Source: a virus
IMG/VR virus record: IMGVR_UViG_3300025276_000168
Span: 1-27,917 of that record
Length of the DNA: 27,917 nt
Strand: one strand, 5' to 3'
Shown here: positions 18,900-26,928 of the stretch, piece by piece
How positions within the stretch are numbered: the stretch's first letter is position 1
Layout of the letters: each line of letters opens with the position of its first letter
Position numbers and translations under genes: made by a program
Notes under the pieces: model-generated
Database searches by the model: none
Seen by the model: the letters and a program-made list of their open reading frames with translations, nothing else
What the model was told of the DNA's origin: nothing

Positions 18900-20345
18900 T
18901 CATGGCTTTTGCTTGATGGTGTAAACACCGTCTTCCGCCTCGATTTCTTGAGTACTTCCAGTGGAAGCCTCTGAAATCTTGGTTCTGGTGTAGCCGACCT
19001 TCGCCCTTACGTCTTCTGGATACTCGTTGAACTTGTTAAGTATAGCTAAGTATTGCGCTTCAATGCCCTGCAACTGATCTGCAAATTGTTTCTGTGACTG
19101 TGCCTGATTCAAATTGCCCAAAGTTGCCTGAAGGGATGTAAGTTCCTGATTTGAAACGTTACCCAATGCCCCACCTGTAGGGCTTTCCATGCGCATTCTC
19201 TGTAATCTATCAAAGCCAATATTTGCTTTAATAGTATCAGCCAACGCACTAACGTCGTAAGCGCTTGTGCCGGGAACCTTTTGCAACATGTTTCCAGTCA
19301 GACCGGCAATAGGAAGCTTTGAGTTCTTGAGCATGTCCTGTATCGAGTTAATGTTGCCCAAAACCAGACCTGCTGTTGTCACAACAGTGGCTTCGCCCTC
19401 TTTAGTTTTCTGCGCGCTCCTGTCGATTTTGCCGCCCTCTATAGGCACAAGCTTGTAACCCACAATGTTGCCACGCTCATCTTTCTCAAACTCATACGCC
19501 ATTCCAGACTCAGGCTTGGGCAGGTTGGCGCGAATTGCAGCCTCTTGGCTAAAGATGTCACCACCACTTGCAATAAATCTTTGATACTCTGGCGTACCCG
19601 GCTTGTAACCAGCGGCTAGTGCATTTCGGATTAGGGCTGTGTCTTTTGTGTTCCCAGCCTTCTGAGACATTTGCAGACCAGCAGAACCAGTAATCGCACC
19701 GCTAAGTACGCCAGCGCCAATCTCCTTAAAACCATTGTCCGAAAGCCACTTCCCAGTGGCATTGCGCTGTTTATCCTCACGACGCTGCTCAATGCCACCC
19801 TGCAATGCAGCCATCATCCCTTGGTTCGGGTTGTGCGTCATGCCTTGCAGCGCCATTGCTAAACGAGCGCGCTTATCTTTGTCTCCGAATAAGCCCGAAA
19901 GGATGCCTTTTGGTTTTTGATCTGGCTGCATCATTTGCTGGCCCCCCGTAGGTGTAGCCCCAGTGCCAAGGGCATTGTTGAATTTATTAACATACTTCGA
20001 ACCTGTGGTTCCAAGCATGTCTGATCTGTTAGCGCCTTCAGACGCTGGACGACCCGTAAACCAGACCGACGCTGCGTCCTGCGGATTGCCGTATTTAGCA
20101 ACGCTTGAGCCAAACTCACCTTTAAACACAGCATCCTGTGCTTCAGGGCTTCGCAAGAATTGATCTGGTGTCAGCTCTTGACCAAGATGTTTTTTAGTCC
20201 AGCTTGGAATGTTGAAATCCATCACTTGATATTTGCCGTAGGCTCGGTTGCCCTTTTGAGTGACAGGCCCGACGGCATTATAGCCGCCGCTGCCTTGGCT
20301 CTCAATCGAAGCAATCGCGTTAGCCCATGATGGATTCCAGTTCAT
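18900..20345 (-). CDS. Virion-associated muralytic/ejection protein, 481 aa
   Basis: Residues 1 to about 115 are a lysozyme-like/transglycosylase-type domain: WANAIASIESQGSGGYNAVGP with the catalytic Glu (residue 14), GNRAYGKYQVMDFNIPSWTK, an LTPDQFLRSPEAQDAVFKGE helix and DAASVWFTGRP. It would cut peptidoglycan during DNA entry. The remaining 365 residues are an Ala/Gln-rich helical virion part (RARLAMALQGM, LGNINSIQDMLKNS, LQGIEAQYLAILNKFN) without further catalytic motifs. The start shares one base with the upstream stop (TAATG). The layout, muralytic domain on a large internal protein, is like T7 gp16 or P22 gp4 in concept. Confidence 0.75.
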   Translation of the reverse strand: MNWNPSWANAIASIESQGSGGYNAVGPVTQKGNRAYGKYQVMDFNIPSWTKKHLGQELTPDQFLRSPEAQDAVFKGEFGSSVAKYGNPQDAASVWFTGRPASEGANRSDMLGTTGSKYVNKFNNALGTGATPTGGQQMMQPDQKPKGILSGLFGDKDKRARLAMALQGMTHNPNQGMMAALQGGIEQRREDKQRNATGKWLSDNGFKEIGAGVLSGAITGSAGLQMSQKAGNTKDTALIRNALAAGYKPGTPEYQRFIASGGDIFSQEAAIRANLPKPESGMAYEFEKDERGNIVGYKLVPIEGGKIDRSAQKTKEGEATVVTTAGLVLGNINSIQDMLKNSKLPIAGLTGNMLQKVPGTSAYDVSALADTIKANIGFDRLQRMRMESPTGGALGNVSNQELTSLQATLGNLNQAQSQKQFADQLQGIEAQYLAILNKFNEYPEDVRAKVGYTRTKISEASTGSTQEIEAEDGVYTIKQKP

Positions 20346-21982
20346 TAAGCTGCCTCTAGCTCTTTAGTGAGTCCAGTGTAGTTTACCCGCAAATAGCCAT
20401 CTTTGCCACGTTGAACTAGGTGCGGATGCGTTTCTTGTAACTCATCTGCGATAACGCCGAAAGTAGGCTGGTCAGGGTTTGCGATACGCTTGCCCTCATC
20501 ATTCCAATCCCAGTTGTAAAACTTAACGCCGTTAAGCTCACCCGCTGGCACAATGTTGTCCTTGAGGCGCACGTCAGACATTCCAATACCCAAGCTAAGA
20601 TAATCGAATAGACCCGGCTGGCTGCTAGACGTAGTTGACTGTGGCACTGGCGTAACGCCAAGTGCAGCCAATGGTGCTGACAGTGCTGCGCTTGGTGCGC
20701 CTGTGTAGCCTGCGTATTGGCCGCGTGCTGCGTCGATGAGTGCCTGCTGCAAGCCCTGCTGCATAAGACCCTGCTGCAATTGGTTCTGTTGGATAGTTTG
20801 GCCCGTGTTGAACGCTTGATTGCCAAGCCCGCCAAGCTGGCCTGCCGCGCCAAGACGCGCCTGATTGCCCTGCAAACCTGCTGACTGGTTAAGCTGCTGC
20901 GCCATCATTGCGTTTCCAGCGTTATACTGACCCGCTTGATTGAGCGCGCCCATGTTTGACAGCGCCATTTGGTTTTGCGCGCCTGCACCAAACTGAGCCG
21001 CTGCGTTTTGCGCACCCATGTTTGTTGCCGCTGCTTGATTTGCTGCGCCTGCACCAAACTGTGAGGCTGCGGTTTGTGCTGCCGCCGCTTGCTGTGAAGC
21101 AACATTTTGCGCTCCTGCACCAAACTGAGCCGCTGCCTGCTGTTGAGCTGACTGCTGCATCCCTGCTTGGTTTGATGCTCCTGCACCAAACTGTGAAGCC
21201 GCATTTTGAGCCGCCGCCGTTTGCGCCGCAGCCTGATTTGCTGCTCCCGCTCCGAACTGTGAAGCTGCGTTTAATGCTGCTTGGTTTGACAGGTTTGATT
21301 GTTGACCGAAGCCAGCGCTGGTTGTGCCTGCCTGCAAGTTTGCTTGCTGGTTGGCCAACGCAGCTTGTTGAGCTGTGCCAATGTCCTGCTGCGCCATTTG
21401 CTGCGCCTGAGTAAAGCCAGCCTGACGTAAGCCTGAAACAGCTTGGGCCGCTTTGTCTGCGTACCCTTTGCGGGTTTCAGCTTCGGCAATGCCCTGACGT
21501 GAACCGCCAAACGCGCCAGCAGCGCTTGCCTGCGCTCCCATTTGGTTTAGTTCTTTTTCCTGCGCACCCTTTAAATCTGTCAGCGTTTGCTGAACAACTT
21601 GGCTTTCATACGGGTTTGTGTATGCGCCAAGGTTTGAGCCAGCAAGCTGACCAGCCTGCACGTTTTGCGCGGATACCGTTGGCGATTGACCAATGGTCGA
21701 TGCGCCGTAGCCAGTAGAGCCTGTTCCGGCAGCATTATACCCTTGAGAACCAACACCAGCCGCTTGAAAGCCTGTCGCTTGAGGCCCAGTAGCCTGATAG
21801 CCTTGGCTTTGCATTGCGCTTGGGCGGTATCCAGTAGCTTGCGCAGTTTGCGCTTGGTAGCCTGTTGGCTGAACTGACTGAGGCTGATAAGTCATTCCCG
21901 CCGCAGTGCCTAGCATGGCTTGCTGAAGGCCACTAGCAGCAGCTTGATTGACGTTGAAACCGCCTGTTGGTGAACCCGCCAT
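20345..21982 (-). CDS. Repeat-rich virion protein with C-terminal S74 chaperone domain, 545 aa
   Basis: Three regions are clear. Residues 40-99 are six exact decapeptide repeats starting TGY/QGY/TGF (bases 21686-21865). Residues 240-371 are six 22-residue repeats around QFGAGA, the last degenerate (20870-21265). The C-terminal 77 residues are a Peptidase_S74 intramolecular chaperone: MSDVRLKDNIVPAGELNG, a FYNWDW strand, then PTFGVIADELQETHPHLV, with Ser469 and Lys474 as the likely cleavage dyad. S74 domains usually trimerise tail spikes or fibres and then cleave themselves off, so this is probably a trimeric tail or ejection-apparatus protein. Between the repeats is a helical stalk (KELNQMGAQASAAGAFGGSR). 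Confidence 0.75.
   Translation of the reverse strand: MAGSPTGGFNVNQAAASGLQQAMLGTAAGMTYQPQSVQPTGYQAQTAQATGYRPSAMQSQGYQATGPQATGFQAAGVGSQGYNAAGTGSTGYGASTIGQSPTVSAQNVQAGQLAGSNLGAYTNPYESQVVQQTLTDLKGAQEKELNQMGAQASAAGAFGGSRQGIAEAETRKGYADKAAQAVSGLRQAGFTQAQQMAQQDIGTAQQAALANQQANLQAGTTSAGFGQQSNLSNQAALNAASQFGAGAANQAAAQTAAAQNAASQFGAGASNQAGMQQSAQQQAAAQFGAGAQNVASQQAAAAQTAASQFGAGAANQAAATNMGAQNAAAQFGAGAQNQMALSNMGALNQAGQYNAGNAMMAQQLNQSAGLQGNQARLGAAGQLGGLGNQAFNTGQTIQQNQLQQGLMQQGLQQALIDAARGQYAGYTGAPSAALSAPLAALGVTPVPQSTTSSSQPGLFDYLSLGIGMSDVRLKDNIVPAGELNGVKFYNWDWNDEGKRIANPDQPTFGVIADELQETHPHLVQRGKDGYLRVNYTGLTKELEAA
20870..21265 (-). repeat. 66-bp tandem coding repeats (22-residue QFGAGA units)
   Basis: Six consecutive 66-bp units encode 22-residue blocks starting at residues 240, 262, 284, 306, 328 and 350 of the S74 protein. 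Five share the core QFGAGA at positions 3-8 of the unit; the sixth has QYNAGN. Twenty-two residues equals two hendecads, the period of right-handed or amphipathic helices, so a long Ala-rich helical rod is likely. Unit identity at DNA level is lower than at protein level, indicating an old duplication. Confidence 0.8.
21686..21865 (-). repeat. 30-bp tandem coding repeats (decapeptides with GY/GF)
   Basis: Six 30-bp units encode 10-residue blocks at residues 40-99 of the S74 protein, each beginning T-G-Y, Q-G-Y or T-G-F and continuing with Gln/Ala/Ser-rich sequence. An exact 10-residue spacing of an aromatic suggests a regular beta or polyproline-like surface in the virion rather than a coiled coil. 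Confidence 0.75.
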
Positions 21983-21983
21983 C

Positions 21984-23486
21984 TTATGCGTCCCTCTTTA
22001 CTAGGCCGACAGCAAAGAACTGCGCCGTCCGAATTGTGAATGTAATCGCACCACGAAGCGTGCGGTCCTTGCCGCGAGCGAATGCAATGTAGCGACGGAA
22101 CTCGCTGTAATGCTCACGAGCTTTGCCTTTAGCAATCTTCTTGTTGCCGCAGTGACGATACCCACGGCGAATTGCCTCGCCCCACCATTTTCCGTGCAGC
22201 ACGTTCATGCACCAAACAACGGCTTCGCGCTTCATGCTTGGGGTAAATGCGCCGCTTTCAACTGCGTGGGTTGCAACTACACAGCCGTCGTCGGAGCTGC
22301 CCGCATAACCGCTATCACTTGATTCATCCTTCTTGCCTGCTCCGACGTTTAGCGCGCGGCTAATTACGTTTCCGGGAAGGTCAGTGGACGTAGCAACTGA
22401 GTTGCCGAGGTCAGAAATTACGCCGCCACCTGAGTATGTATCGCCGCTATTGTTGGGACCGCCACCATTAAGCATGTCAGCGATACCAGTGTATCCTTCA
22501 GATGTCTCTGGCGCAGTGTAGCCAGCGGCTGCCGCCAAGGCGGGGTCTACCTGACCCACATCGTAGCCCGTTTGCACCGTCGATCCAAAATCATTACTTG
22601 CAGTGTTGCTGTCAGTGTTTTCAACACTTGAGTAATTAGTATAGTCCGTGCCGCTCAAGGAGCTTCCTAGCGGAAAGTCAGATGAGGAGTAGATCGGATT
22701 GCTTGGGTCATTGTAAAAGTTAGGGTCGATACCATACTCATTTGCCATCGCGTCAACAGCATCAGAATTTGGCTGCAAAACTCCTACCGTTTCGTTTGTT
22801 GAGGGTGACGTGGTAGCGCCTTCATAATTTATATCTGGATTGTAGTATTGAGTGCTTTGGCCACCAACACCCACATTGGTCCCGCCGACAGTTGTACCTC
22901 CAACACCTACATTGGTCCCGCCGACAACCACATCTGTCTGAGGTGTAAAATTGTAAACGCTTTGCGGGCCTGCGCCAGCCTGCGCCTGCGCAATTGCCAA
23001 ATCATTTGCTCGGTTTGCTGCGCCTGTGTCACGCGCATCCTGTGCCATTGTTCCATACTGCGTGTAATCAACCATTGGCTGCATATTTGGTCCGGCAGCA
23101 CCTGTCCGTGGATTAATAAAGAAGCTGTCGATGTATTCCTTCTGACCGGGACGCTGCCTGCCAAGCTCGGCAAGTGATTCCTCGTACATAGGCGCAGATG
23201 AGTAACCGCGAACGCCGCCAGCGTACTCAGTTGGAGCTGCCATGCCGCCCATAATGTCTTGCTGGCTTGTTGGTGCTGCCATGCCAAATGCGCCAGCAGT
23301 GTCTGCTGTGTTCTGGAATGCTGCCTGCTGCATTGGCGTAAACGCTGCAACGTCAGGCCCGTAGTATGGCGTGTAGCCAATCTGTGAAATGCCTTCAGCT
23401 TTGTTAAGGTTGCGCTGTGCGGCAGCCTCAATGTATTCCGGGATTGTGACTTCGCTTGTGCTTGAGCCGCCTTTTCCGCCTGACAT
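21984..23486 (-). CDS. Large virion protein with Gly/Ser/Asn-rich body and a Cys-containing C-terminal domain, 500 aa
   Basis: The N-terminus (SEVTIPEYIEAAAQRNLNKAEG, then TPYYGPDVAAFTPMQQAAF) is a conserved start in tail/internal proteins of podovirus-like marine phages. The central 250 residues are low complexity with two near-identical GGTNVGVGG blocks. The last 100 residues form a distinct basic domain beginning DGCVVATHAVESG and containing WCMNVLHGKWWGEAIRRGYRHCG and ARGKDRTLRGAITFTIRT, which recalls CFI-x-TA-type cysteine modules found at the ends of phage tail proteins. It probably sits near the tail tip or is ejected. Start ATG shares one base with the upstream stop. Confidence 0.65.
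   Translation of the reverse strand: MSGGKGGSSTSEVTIPEYIEAAAQRNLNKAEGISQIGYTPYYGPDVAAFTPMQQAAFQNTADTAGAFGMAAPTSQQDIMGGMAAPTEYAGGVRGYSSAPMYEESLAELGRQRPGQKEYIDSFFINPRTGAAGPNMQPMVDYTQYGTMAQDARDTGAANRANDLAIAQAQAGAGPQSVYNFTPQTDVVVGGTNVGVGGTTVGGTNVGVGGQSTQYYNPDINYEGATTSPSTNETVGVLQPNSDAVDAMANEYGIDPNFYNDPSNPIYSSSDFPLGSSLSGTDYTNYSSVENTDSNTASNDFGSTVQTGYDVGQVDPALAAAAGYTAPETSEGYTGIADMLNGGGPNNSGDTYSGGGVISDLGNSVATSTDLPGNVISRALNVGAGKKDESSDSGYAGSSDDGCVVATHAVESGAFTPSMKREAVVWCMNVLHGKWWGEAIRRGYRHCGNKKIAKGKAREHYSEFRRYIAFARGKDRTLRGAITFTIRTAQFFAVGLVKRDA
22864..22926 (-). repeat. 27-bp direct repeat, two copies at 36-bp spacing
   Basis: Bases 22864-22890 and 22900-22926 differ at a single position and are 36 bp apart start to start. 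They encode the repeated GGTNVGVGG block in the Gly-rich part of the 500-aa virion protein. Near-perfect DNA identity shows a recent duplication, in contrast to the older repeats of the neighbouring gene. Confidence 0.8.
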
Positions 23487-23845
23487 TACTCGAACTCCTT
23501 AATGTATGAGGCGTGCTGGGCTGACCAGCCGTGTGCCTTTAATGGTTTCTTCCAGCCAAAACGGCCAGACATTGTTAGAGCGCTGCAACCTTGTGCTTTA
23601 GCCCAGTCTATCACGTCTTCGTGCATATCCATAATTTGATCCAGCTCACCGCCACCCAGAAATACGTTTAACACCGATTTCTTCGGGTATATCACGATTT
23701 CTGTAACGATGCACCCCCTTGGCGTTGGCCAAAGCTGTAACACACCTTTATGCAATCCCTCAACAATATCGTTAAAATCATGCGTACCACCGCTGTACTC
23801 AAGTGCGGCTTCAATCCAAGGCTTACAACGATCAATCTCGTTCAT
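23486..23845 (-). CDS. T7 gp13-like/GNAT-like internal virion protein, 119 aa
   Basis: A small alpha/beta protein with TPRGCIVTEIVIYPKKSVLNVFLGGG in the centre, AKAQGCSALTMSGRFGWKK and a final LKAHGWSAQHASYIKEF. This pattern (strand, GGGELDQI helix, GR-x-GW, HGW near the C-terminus) is typical of the acetyltransferase-like proteins encoded with podovirus tails, including the T7 gp13 type needed for virion assembly. The acetyl-CoA loop is not evident, so a structural or assembly role is more likely than catalysis. It overlaps both neighbours by 1 to 4 nt. Confidence 0.7.
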   Translation of the reverse strand: MNEIDRCKPWIEAALEYSGGTHDFNDIVEGLHKGVLQLWPTPRGCIVTEIVIYPKKSVLNVFLGGGELDQIMDMHEDVIDWAKAQGCSALTMSGRFGWKKPLKAHGWSAQHASYIKEFE

Positions 23846-24504
23846 GCGTTTACCCTAGATATAGCCAGCGTAGCCGCAGGTGTAGCTGGCGCAAATGCGT
23901 TAGCCGCGTGGTGCTGCAAGCTGCCCTGCGTACTGTCTGTGGCCCAATACGCTTCAAGGTAATCCCCAGCATTTACGTTGAAGATTTGCGTGCGTGATAT
24001 AATCATTGTCGCGTTGTTTTGGTGCAGCGTGTTTTGCATTGCGCTGTCAGCAATGTCTACTCCGTTCAATTTTGGCCAGAACCAAAAGTTGACTGTAGAG
24101 CCAGACGATGAATGCGTCTGAGCCGTAAAGCTCAGTGTGTACGCGCCACCCTCAGTGAAAACAATACGGGACGCTGGAGTGCCTAATGTCACACCGACAC
24201 TGCCCGAAACAATTGAAAACGTCAGCGGGTAGGCTGTATTGGTCGACGCTGCTGTTTGGTCAGATGTGATTTTAAGGTGAGCCACGCCGTTCGCCATAAC
24301 AATCTGACGCCAGACGCCAGACCTTGAAACTACAGGCCACTTGTTACCGCGATCCCACATTAGCGTGCCATCGTCTGCCGCGCTTTCCCCGCCAGTTTGC
24401 TGAACCAAGGCTGACCGCACCTGACTGAGGTGCTGCATCATACGACGGCCCCAAGTTTTCCAGTCATCGCCGTATGGTTCAGGTGCGCGGTTCTGCTGCG
24501 TCAT
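23842..24504 (-). CDS. Tail/appendage protein with jelly-roll-like C-terminal domain, 220 aa
   Basis: The N-terminal 60 residues are helical (DDWKTWGRRMMQHLSQVRSAL) with a WDRGNKWPVVSRSGVWR segment. The C-terminal 130 residues are beta-rich with alternating strands (TYPL-type strand, FTEGGAYTLSFTAQTHSSSG, NFWFWPKLNGVDIADSAM, NATMIISRTQIFNVNAGDYLEAYWAT), a C1q/TNF-like jelly-roll pattern that phages use in tail and surface proteins. It overlaps the stabilisation gene and the gp13-like gene by 4 nt each. Role as a tail accessory or receptor contact is inferred. Confidence 0.65.
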   Translation of the reverse strand: MTQQNRAPEPYGDDWKTWGRRMMQHLSQVRSALVQQTGGESAADDGTLMWDRGNKWPVVSRSGVWRQIVMANGVAHLKITSDQTAASTNTAYPLTFSIVSGSVGVTLGTPASRIVFTEGGAYTLSFTAQTHSSSGSTVNFWFWPKLNGVDIADSAMQNTLHQNNATMIISRTQIFNVNAGDYLEAYWATDSTQGSLQHHAANAFAPATPAATLAISRVNA

Positions 24505-25982
24505 CTACGACCACCAGCAACAACGTCAAGTCTGTTAATGCCTACGCGCCAATCGCCAAGCGTTTTGCCGTCAATACGCAAACGAACCTGTCGCCCGGTA
24601 AATCGCATAGACGTTGGCAATGACATATCAAATGGCCCGTAATCACGCTCGGTGCCATTGGGGTAGAACCGCGTCTTAAAGGTAACACTTACGTCACCTT
24701 GCGTTTTCTCGTCTGGTATCATCTCAACAACAGATGCCACCACATTGCCAGACCCAAGCATGATTGGTCCACTTTCCGCAAACGGCGTAAGGTTGTCGTA
24801 GTTAAAGCCAATTTCATGCTCATAAATTTTAAAGTCATCCGCGCTGGCCCAAAGAGGCTGGCGGAAGGCACCACGGTCAACGCCAGCAGTTCTTGCTAGA
24901 TCGCCAGTGTACCAAGTGTTTTCAATGTAGTTGTAGGCTGCGTAGCGGTCATTTTCCGTTGCGCTGCCTGACGGGTAGAACCAAAAGATTTCACCAAAGT
25001 TGCTGTTTGTCACGGCAAACGCTTTGCTGATTTGCGCTCTGTTCACGTCGTTAAACACGTAGTCTGATACGTCTGACTCAATTTCTTGCACAGCGCCGCC
25101 AGTGTAAGCGTAGAACGCGTGTGCGCCCATCCAGAATGCACCTGCATCAACAACAGCCACAGCCTCGTTTGCGATTAGACCACACGACGCACCAACACGC
25201 TCAATACCGTAAACGTAGGGTGGACCAATGTAGTTTGCTGCGTGTGCGTCTGTGCTGGTCAGGATTAGCGTCTGGCCACGGACACGAACGCCCTTCATTA
25301 CCTGACCGCTGGTTTCTAGCTCAAGATCACCAGCTTCGTTGGTTGCCGCTGGTGTCCACGTTGTGTTGTCTTCACGGTCAGACCATTGGACCAAACGTGG
25401 ATTGCCGCCAGCACCAAGCGCAAACAGGAAGCGTTCAGCAGTTACGACAAGTGACCTATTGGATGTGGGTGCGTTGGTTATGACAGCGGCAGGTGTGCCA
25501 GTTGCCAATGCCCACTCGTAAATCTTGCCATCATCTTCCGTACAGCCCACGAGATTTTCACCCCAAGTGTCTAGTGACCAAGATGTAGCGGGCTGAATGC
25601 GAACTGTGTCAGGCCGAGCAACACCGTAGCCATAGCTTCCGTAGAAGCTGCCGCCGTAACCCGTAAACGCTAATGCATCCTGCCTGCCCGCTGTAAATCC
25701 AGCCGGGGTAATATCATGCCGAATGCCTGTCTGCCCCCAGATGTAAAGTTTGTTGTAAGTGCCGCCAGCAATCCAGCGGTCATCGCTATTGTCAGACCAC
25801 GAAAGCATACCGCGTACTTTAGCAGCAGCAGCGTTTGCAGACCGCTCACGCCAGCCGCCCAGAGGCCGCATTGTGCCATCAATCCAACGCACAAGGTTGG
25901 CATCGCGCCAGCGGCCTTGTGATTGTAGGTCTGTGCCGTTGCGGTAAACGCCAGCGGGAATGTCGAGCGGAATAAGTGTCAT
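24501..25982 (-). CDS. Tail hub/packaged-DNA stabilisation protein (P22 gp10-like)
   Basis: A 493-aa beta-propeller-like protein: LIPLDIPAGVYRNGTDLQSQGRWRDANLVRWIDGTMRPLGGW at the start, then repeated WS/W-G-T blades (ERFLFALGAGGNPRLVQWSDRE; VAVVDAGAFWMGAHAFYAYTGG; NFGEIFWFYPSGSATENDRYAAYNY). This matches the phage stabilisation family that closes the portal channel after packaging and carries the tail. I chose the ATG at 25982 with GAGG 5 nt upstream; a TTG just before is possible. It is the first gene after a hairpin and candidate promoter, and starts the tail-hub/ejection cassette. Confidence 0.8.
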   Translation of the reverse strand: MTLIPLDIPAGVYRNGTDLQSQGRWRDANLVRWIDGTMRPLGGWRERSANAAAAKVRGMLSWSDNSDDRWIAGGTYNKLYIWGQTGIRHDITPAGFTAGRQDALAFTGYGGSFYGSYGYGVARPDTVRIQPATSWSLDTWGENLVGCTEDDGKIYEWALATGTPAAVITNAPTSNRSLVVTAERFLFALGAGGNPRLVQWSDREDNTTWTPAATNEAGDLELETSGQVMKGVRVRGQTLILTSTDAHAANYIGPPYVYGIERVGASCGLIANEAVAVVDAGAFWMGAHAFYAYTGGAVQEIESDVSDYVFNDVNRAQISKAFAVTNSNFGEIFWFYPSGSATENDRYAAYNYIENTWYTGDLARTAGVDRGAFRQPLWASADDFKIYEHEIGFNYDNLTPFAESGPIMLGSGNVVASVVEMIPDEKTQGDVSVTFKTRFYPNGTERDYGPFDMSLPTSMRFTGRQVRLRIDGKTLGDWRVGINRLDVVAGGRR

Positions 25983-26010
25983 CAAGACCTCAAGGCGTTA
26001 GGTTGCCGCG

Positions 26011-26040
26011 ACTATAGCACAAAAAAAGGTAAAGCGACAA
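26011..26040 (-). promoter_or_regulatory. Candidate late promoter with extended -10
   Basis: On the - strand TTGTCG (26035-26040) and TATAGT (26011-26016) are separated by 18 bp, with TGC just upstream of the -10 (extended -10, TGnTATAGT). It lies about 30 bp before the stabilisation gene and overlaps the hairpin at 26038-26065, in the only sizeable gap (92 bp) of the tail region. Confidence 0.4.
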
Positions 26041-26065
26041 CAGGGCGGAATAAACCGCCCCGTTG
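26038..26065 (-). terminator. Hairpin terminator candidate after the small tail-protein cassette
   Basis: A stem of 6 plus 4 bp (26043-26048 with 26055-26060; 26038-26041 with 26062-26065; one A-C mismatch) encloses a 6-nt loop. On the leftward transcript a T7 run (26021-26027) comes 10 nt after the stem, further away than in a classical terminator. It probably gives partial termination after the DUF6447-like gene. Confidence 0.5.
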
Positions 26066-26074
26066 CCTTATTTG

Positions 26075-26284
26075 CTACTCAGCTTCAACTTCAGCCAGTG
26101 CTTCTTTCAGTCGTGCCATGAAGAACTCACGACCCCCCTGTAGCTGCGTCAGGTTGAAGTTGGCCGAACCAATCTTCTGATCCAGAGAGTTAATGTGGTT
26201 GATGCAAACCTTCGCCGCATCAGACAGTTGGTCTTCAGTGTACTCAATGTCGTCAATCGTAATAACCTTTTTGTCTTCAGTCAT
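26075..26284 (-). CDS. DUF6447-like small protein, 69 aa
   Basis: VITIDDIEYTEDQLSDAAKVCINHINSLDQKIGSANFNLTQLQGGREFFMARLKEAL is the characteristic layout of DUF6447: a short beta hairpin (ITIDDIEY), then two helices with heptad spacing. These proteins are frequent in marine and cyanophage tail regions and their function is unknown. GGAG precedes the ATG. Here it follows two other short conserved genes and ends just before the hairpin at 26038-26065. Confidence 0.75.
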   Translation of the reverse strand: MTEDKKVITIDDIEYTEDQLSDAAKVCINHINSLDQKIGSANFNLTQLQGGREFFMARLKEALAEVEAE

Positions 26285-26301
26285 AGCGATCTCCTTTCAG
26301 T

Positions 26302-26607
26302 TTATGCCCAAGGATTTCCAGAGGCTTCGGTAGGGTTTTGTAGTTTGTCAATCTTTGCAGCAATGGCCGCTTCTGTATCATCCTGTGATACATTCTCCCA
26401 GACCCAAGTCTGCGCCATAGCTTCCGTTACGTCAGCGTAAGCTGTGAAGTCAGACTCAGATGGGTCAGGGGTTAAACCTACAGTGCCGTATGATGACGCT
26501 GTGTGGTCTCCATCGACACCTGTGCAGCGCCAGTGGACTACGTTAATGCCGCCAGTTGCGATGTCGTGTTCGCAGTTAGCGATAGTCCAAGTGTATTCAA
26601 TAGCCAT
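26302..26607 (-). CDS. Small conserved late protein, 101 aa
   Basis: MAIEYTWTIANCEHDIATGGINVVHWRCTGVDGDHTASSYGTVGL begins with beta strands and is followed by a helical half (FTAYADVTEAMAQTWVWENV, TEAAIAAKIDKLQNP). This type is common next to DUF6447-like genes in cyanophages and other marine phages; function is not known to me. The ATG shares one base with the upstream stop (TAATG). It contains two cysteines (residues 12 and 28). Confidence 0.7.
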   Translation of the reverse strand: MAIEYTWTIANCEHDIATGGINVVHWRCTGVDGDHTASSYGTVGLTPDPSESDFTAYADVTEAMAQTWVWENVSQDDTEAAIAAKIDKLQNPTEASGNPWA

Positions 26608-26867
26608 TATTCCATGCCCTCTGATTGTGAAGCTAGGTGTGCAGCGTAAGCATCCTTGACAGCCTGTGTGTGTACCGCAGCACAGATAGCCTGTACCTCT
26701 GCGCTTTCGCCAGTGATGTCAGCATCTGGTGCTACTACATGGCGTGAGAAGCTGCGGCTGATCTCTACATCGTCACGCTTGATGACCGTGGCTGTACGTA
26801 CTTGGATGTGCTTGTAGTCGCCTACGATCTCGATCTTGTCTTGGATGGTTTCTTCTGTAAGTGCCAT
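26607..26867 (-). CDS. Small conserved late protein, 86 aa
   Basis: A perfect GGAGG lies 5 nt before the ATG at 26867. The N-terminal part is beta-rich (ETIQDKIEIVGDYKHIQVRTATVIKRDDVEISRSF) and the C-terminal part helical (SAEVQAICAAVHTQAVKDAYAAHLAS). Such proteins lie with tail fibre genes in marine phages and may be small baseplate or fibre-attachment parts, but this is unproven. It opens the three-gene cassette following the fibre gene. Confidence 0.7.
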   Translation of the reverse strand: MALTEETIQDKIEIVGDYKHIQVRTATVIKRDDVEISRSFSRHVVAPDADITGESAEVQAICAAVHTQAVKDAYAAHLASQSEGME

Positions 26868-26887
26868 GTTGGCCTCCTTAGTTTATC

Positions 26888-26928
26888 GTGGCGTTGTTGC
26901 CACCTGACTACCCTGTAATCCAACAGGG
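26888..26928 (-). promoter_or_regulatory. Two short hairpins between the tail fibre and the small late genes
   Basis: In the 65-bp gap, 26911-26916 pairs with 26923-26928 (6 bp, 6-nt loop) and 26888-26892 pairs with 26899-26903 (5 bp, 6-nt loop). No T-run follows either, so they are weak attenuators or processing sites rather than terminators. Confidence 0.3.

Noticed and set aside
20416-21510. Several long open frames on both strands over the repeat-rich S74 gene
   Set aside because: The skewed Ala/Gln/Gly codon composition removes stops in other frames; the encoded sequences are low-complexity artefacts of the repeats.
20870-21865. CRISPR-like array suggested by regular repeats
   Set aside because: The repeats are in frame, without unique spacers, and encode periodic protein sequence.
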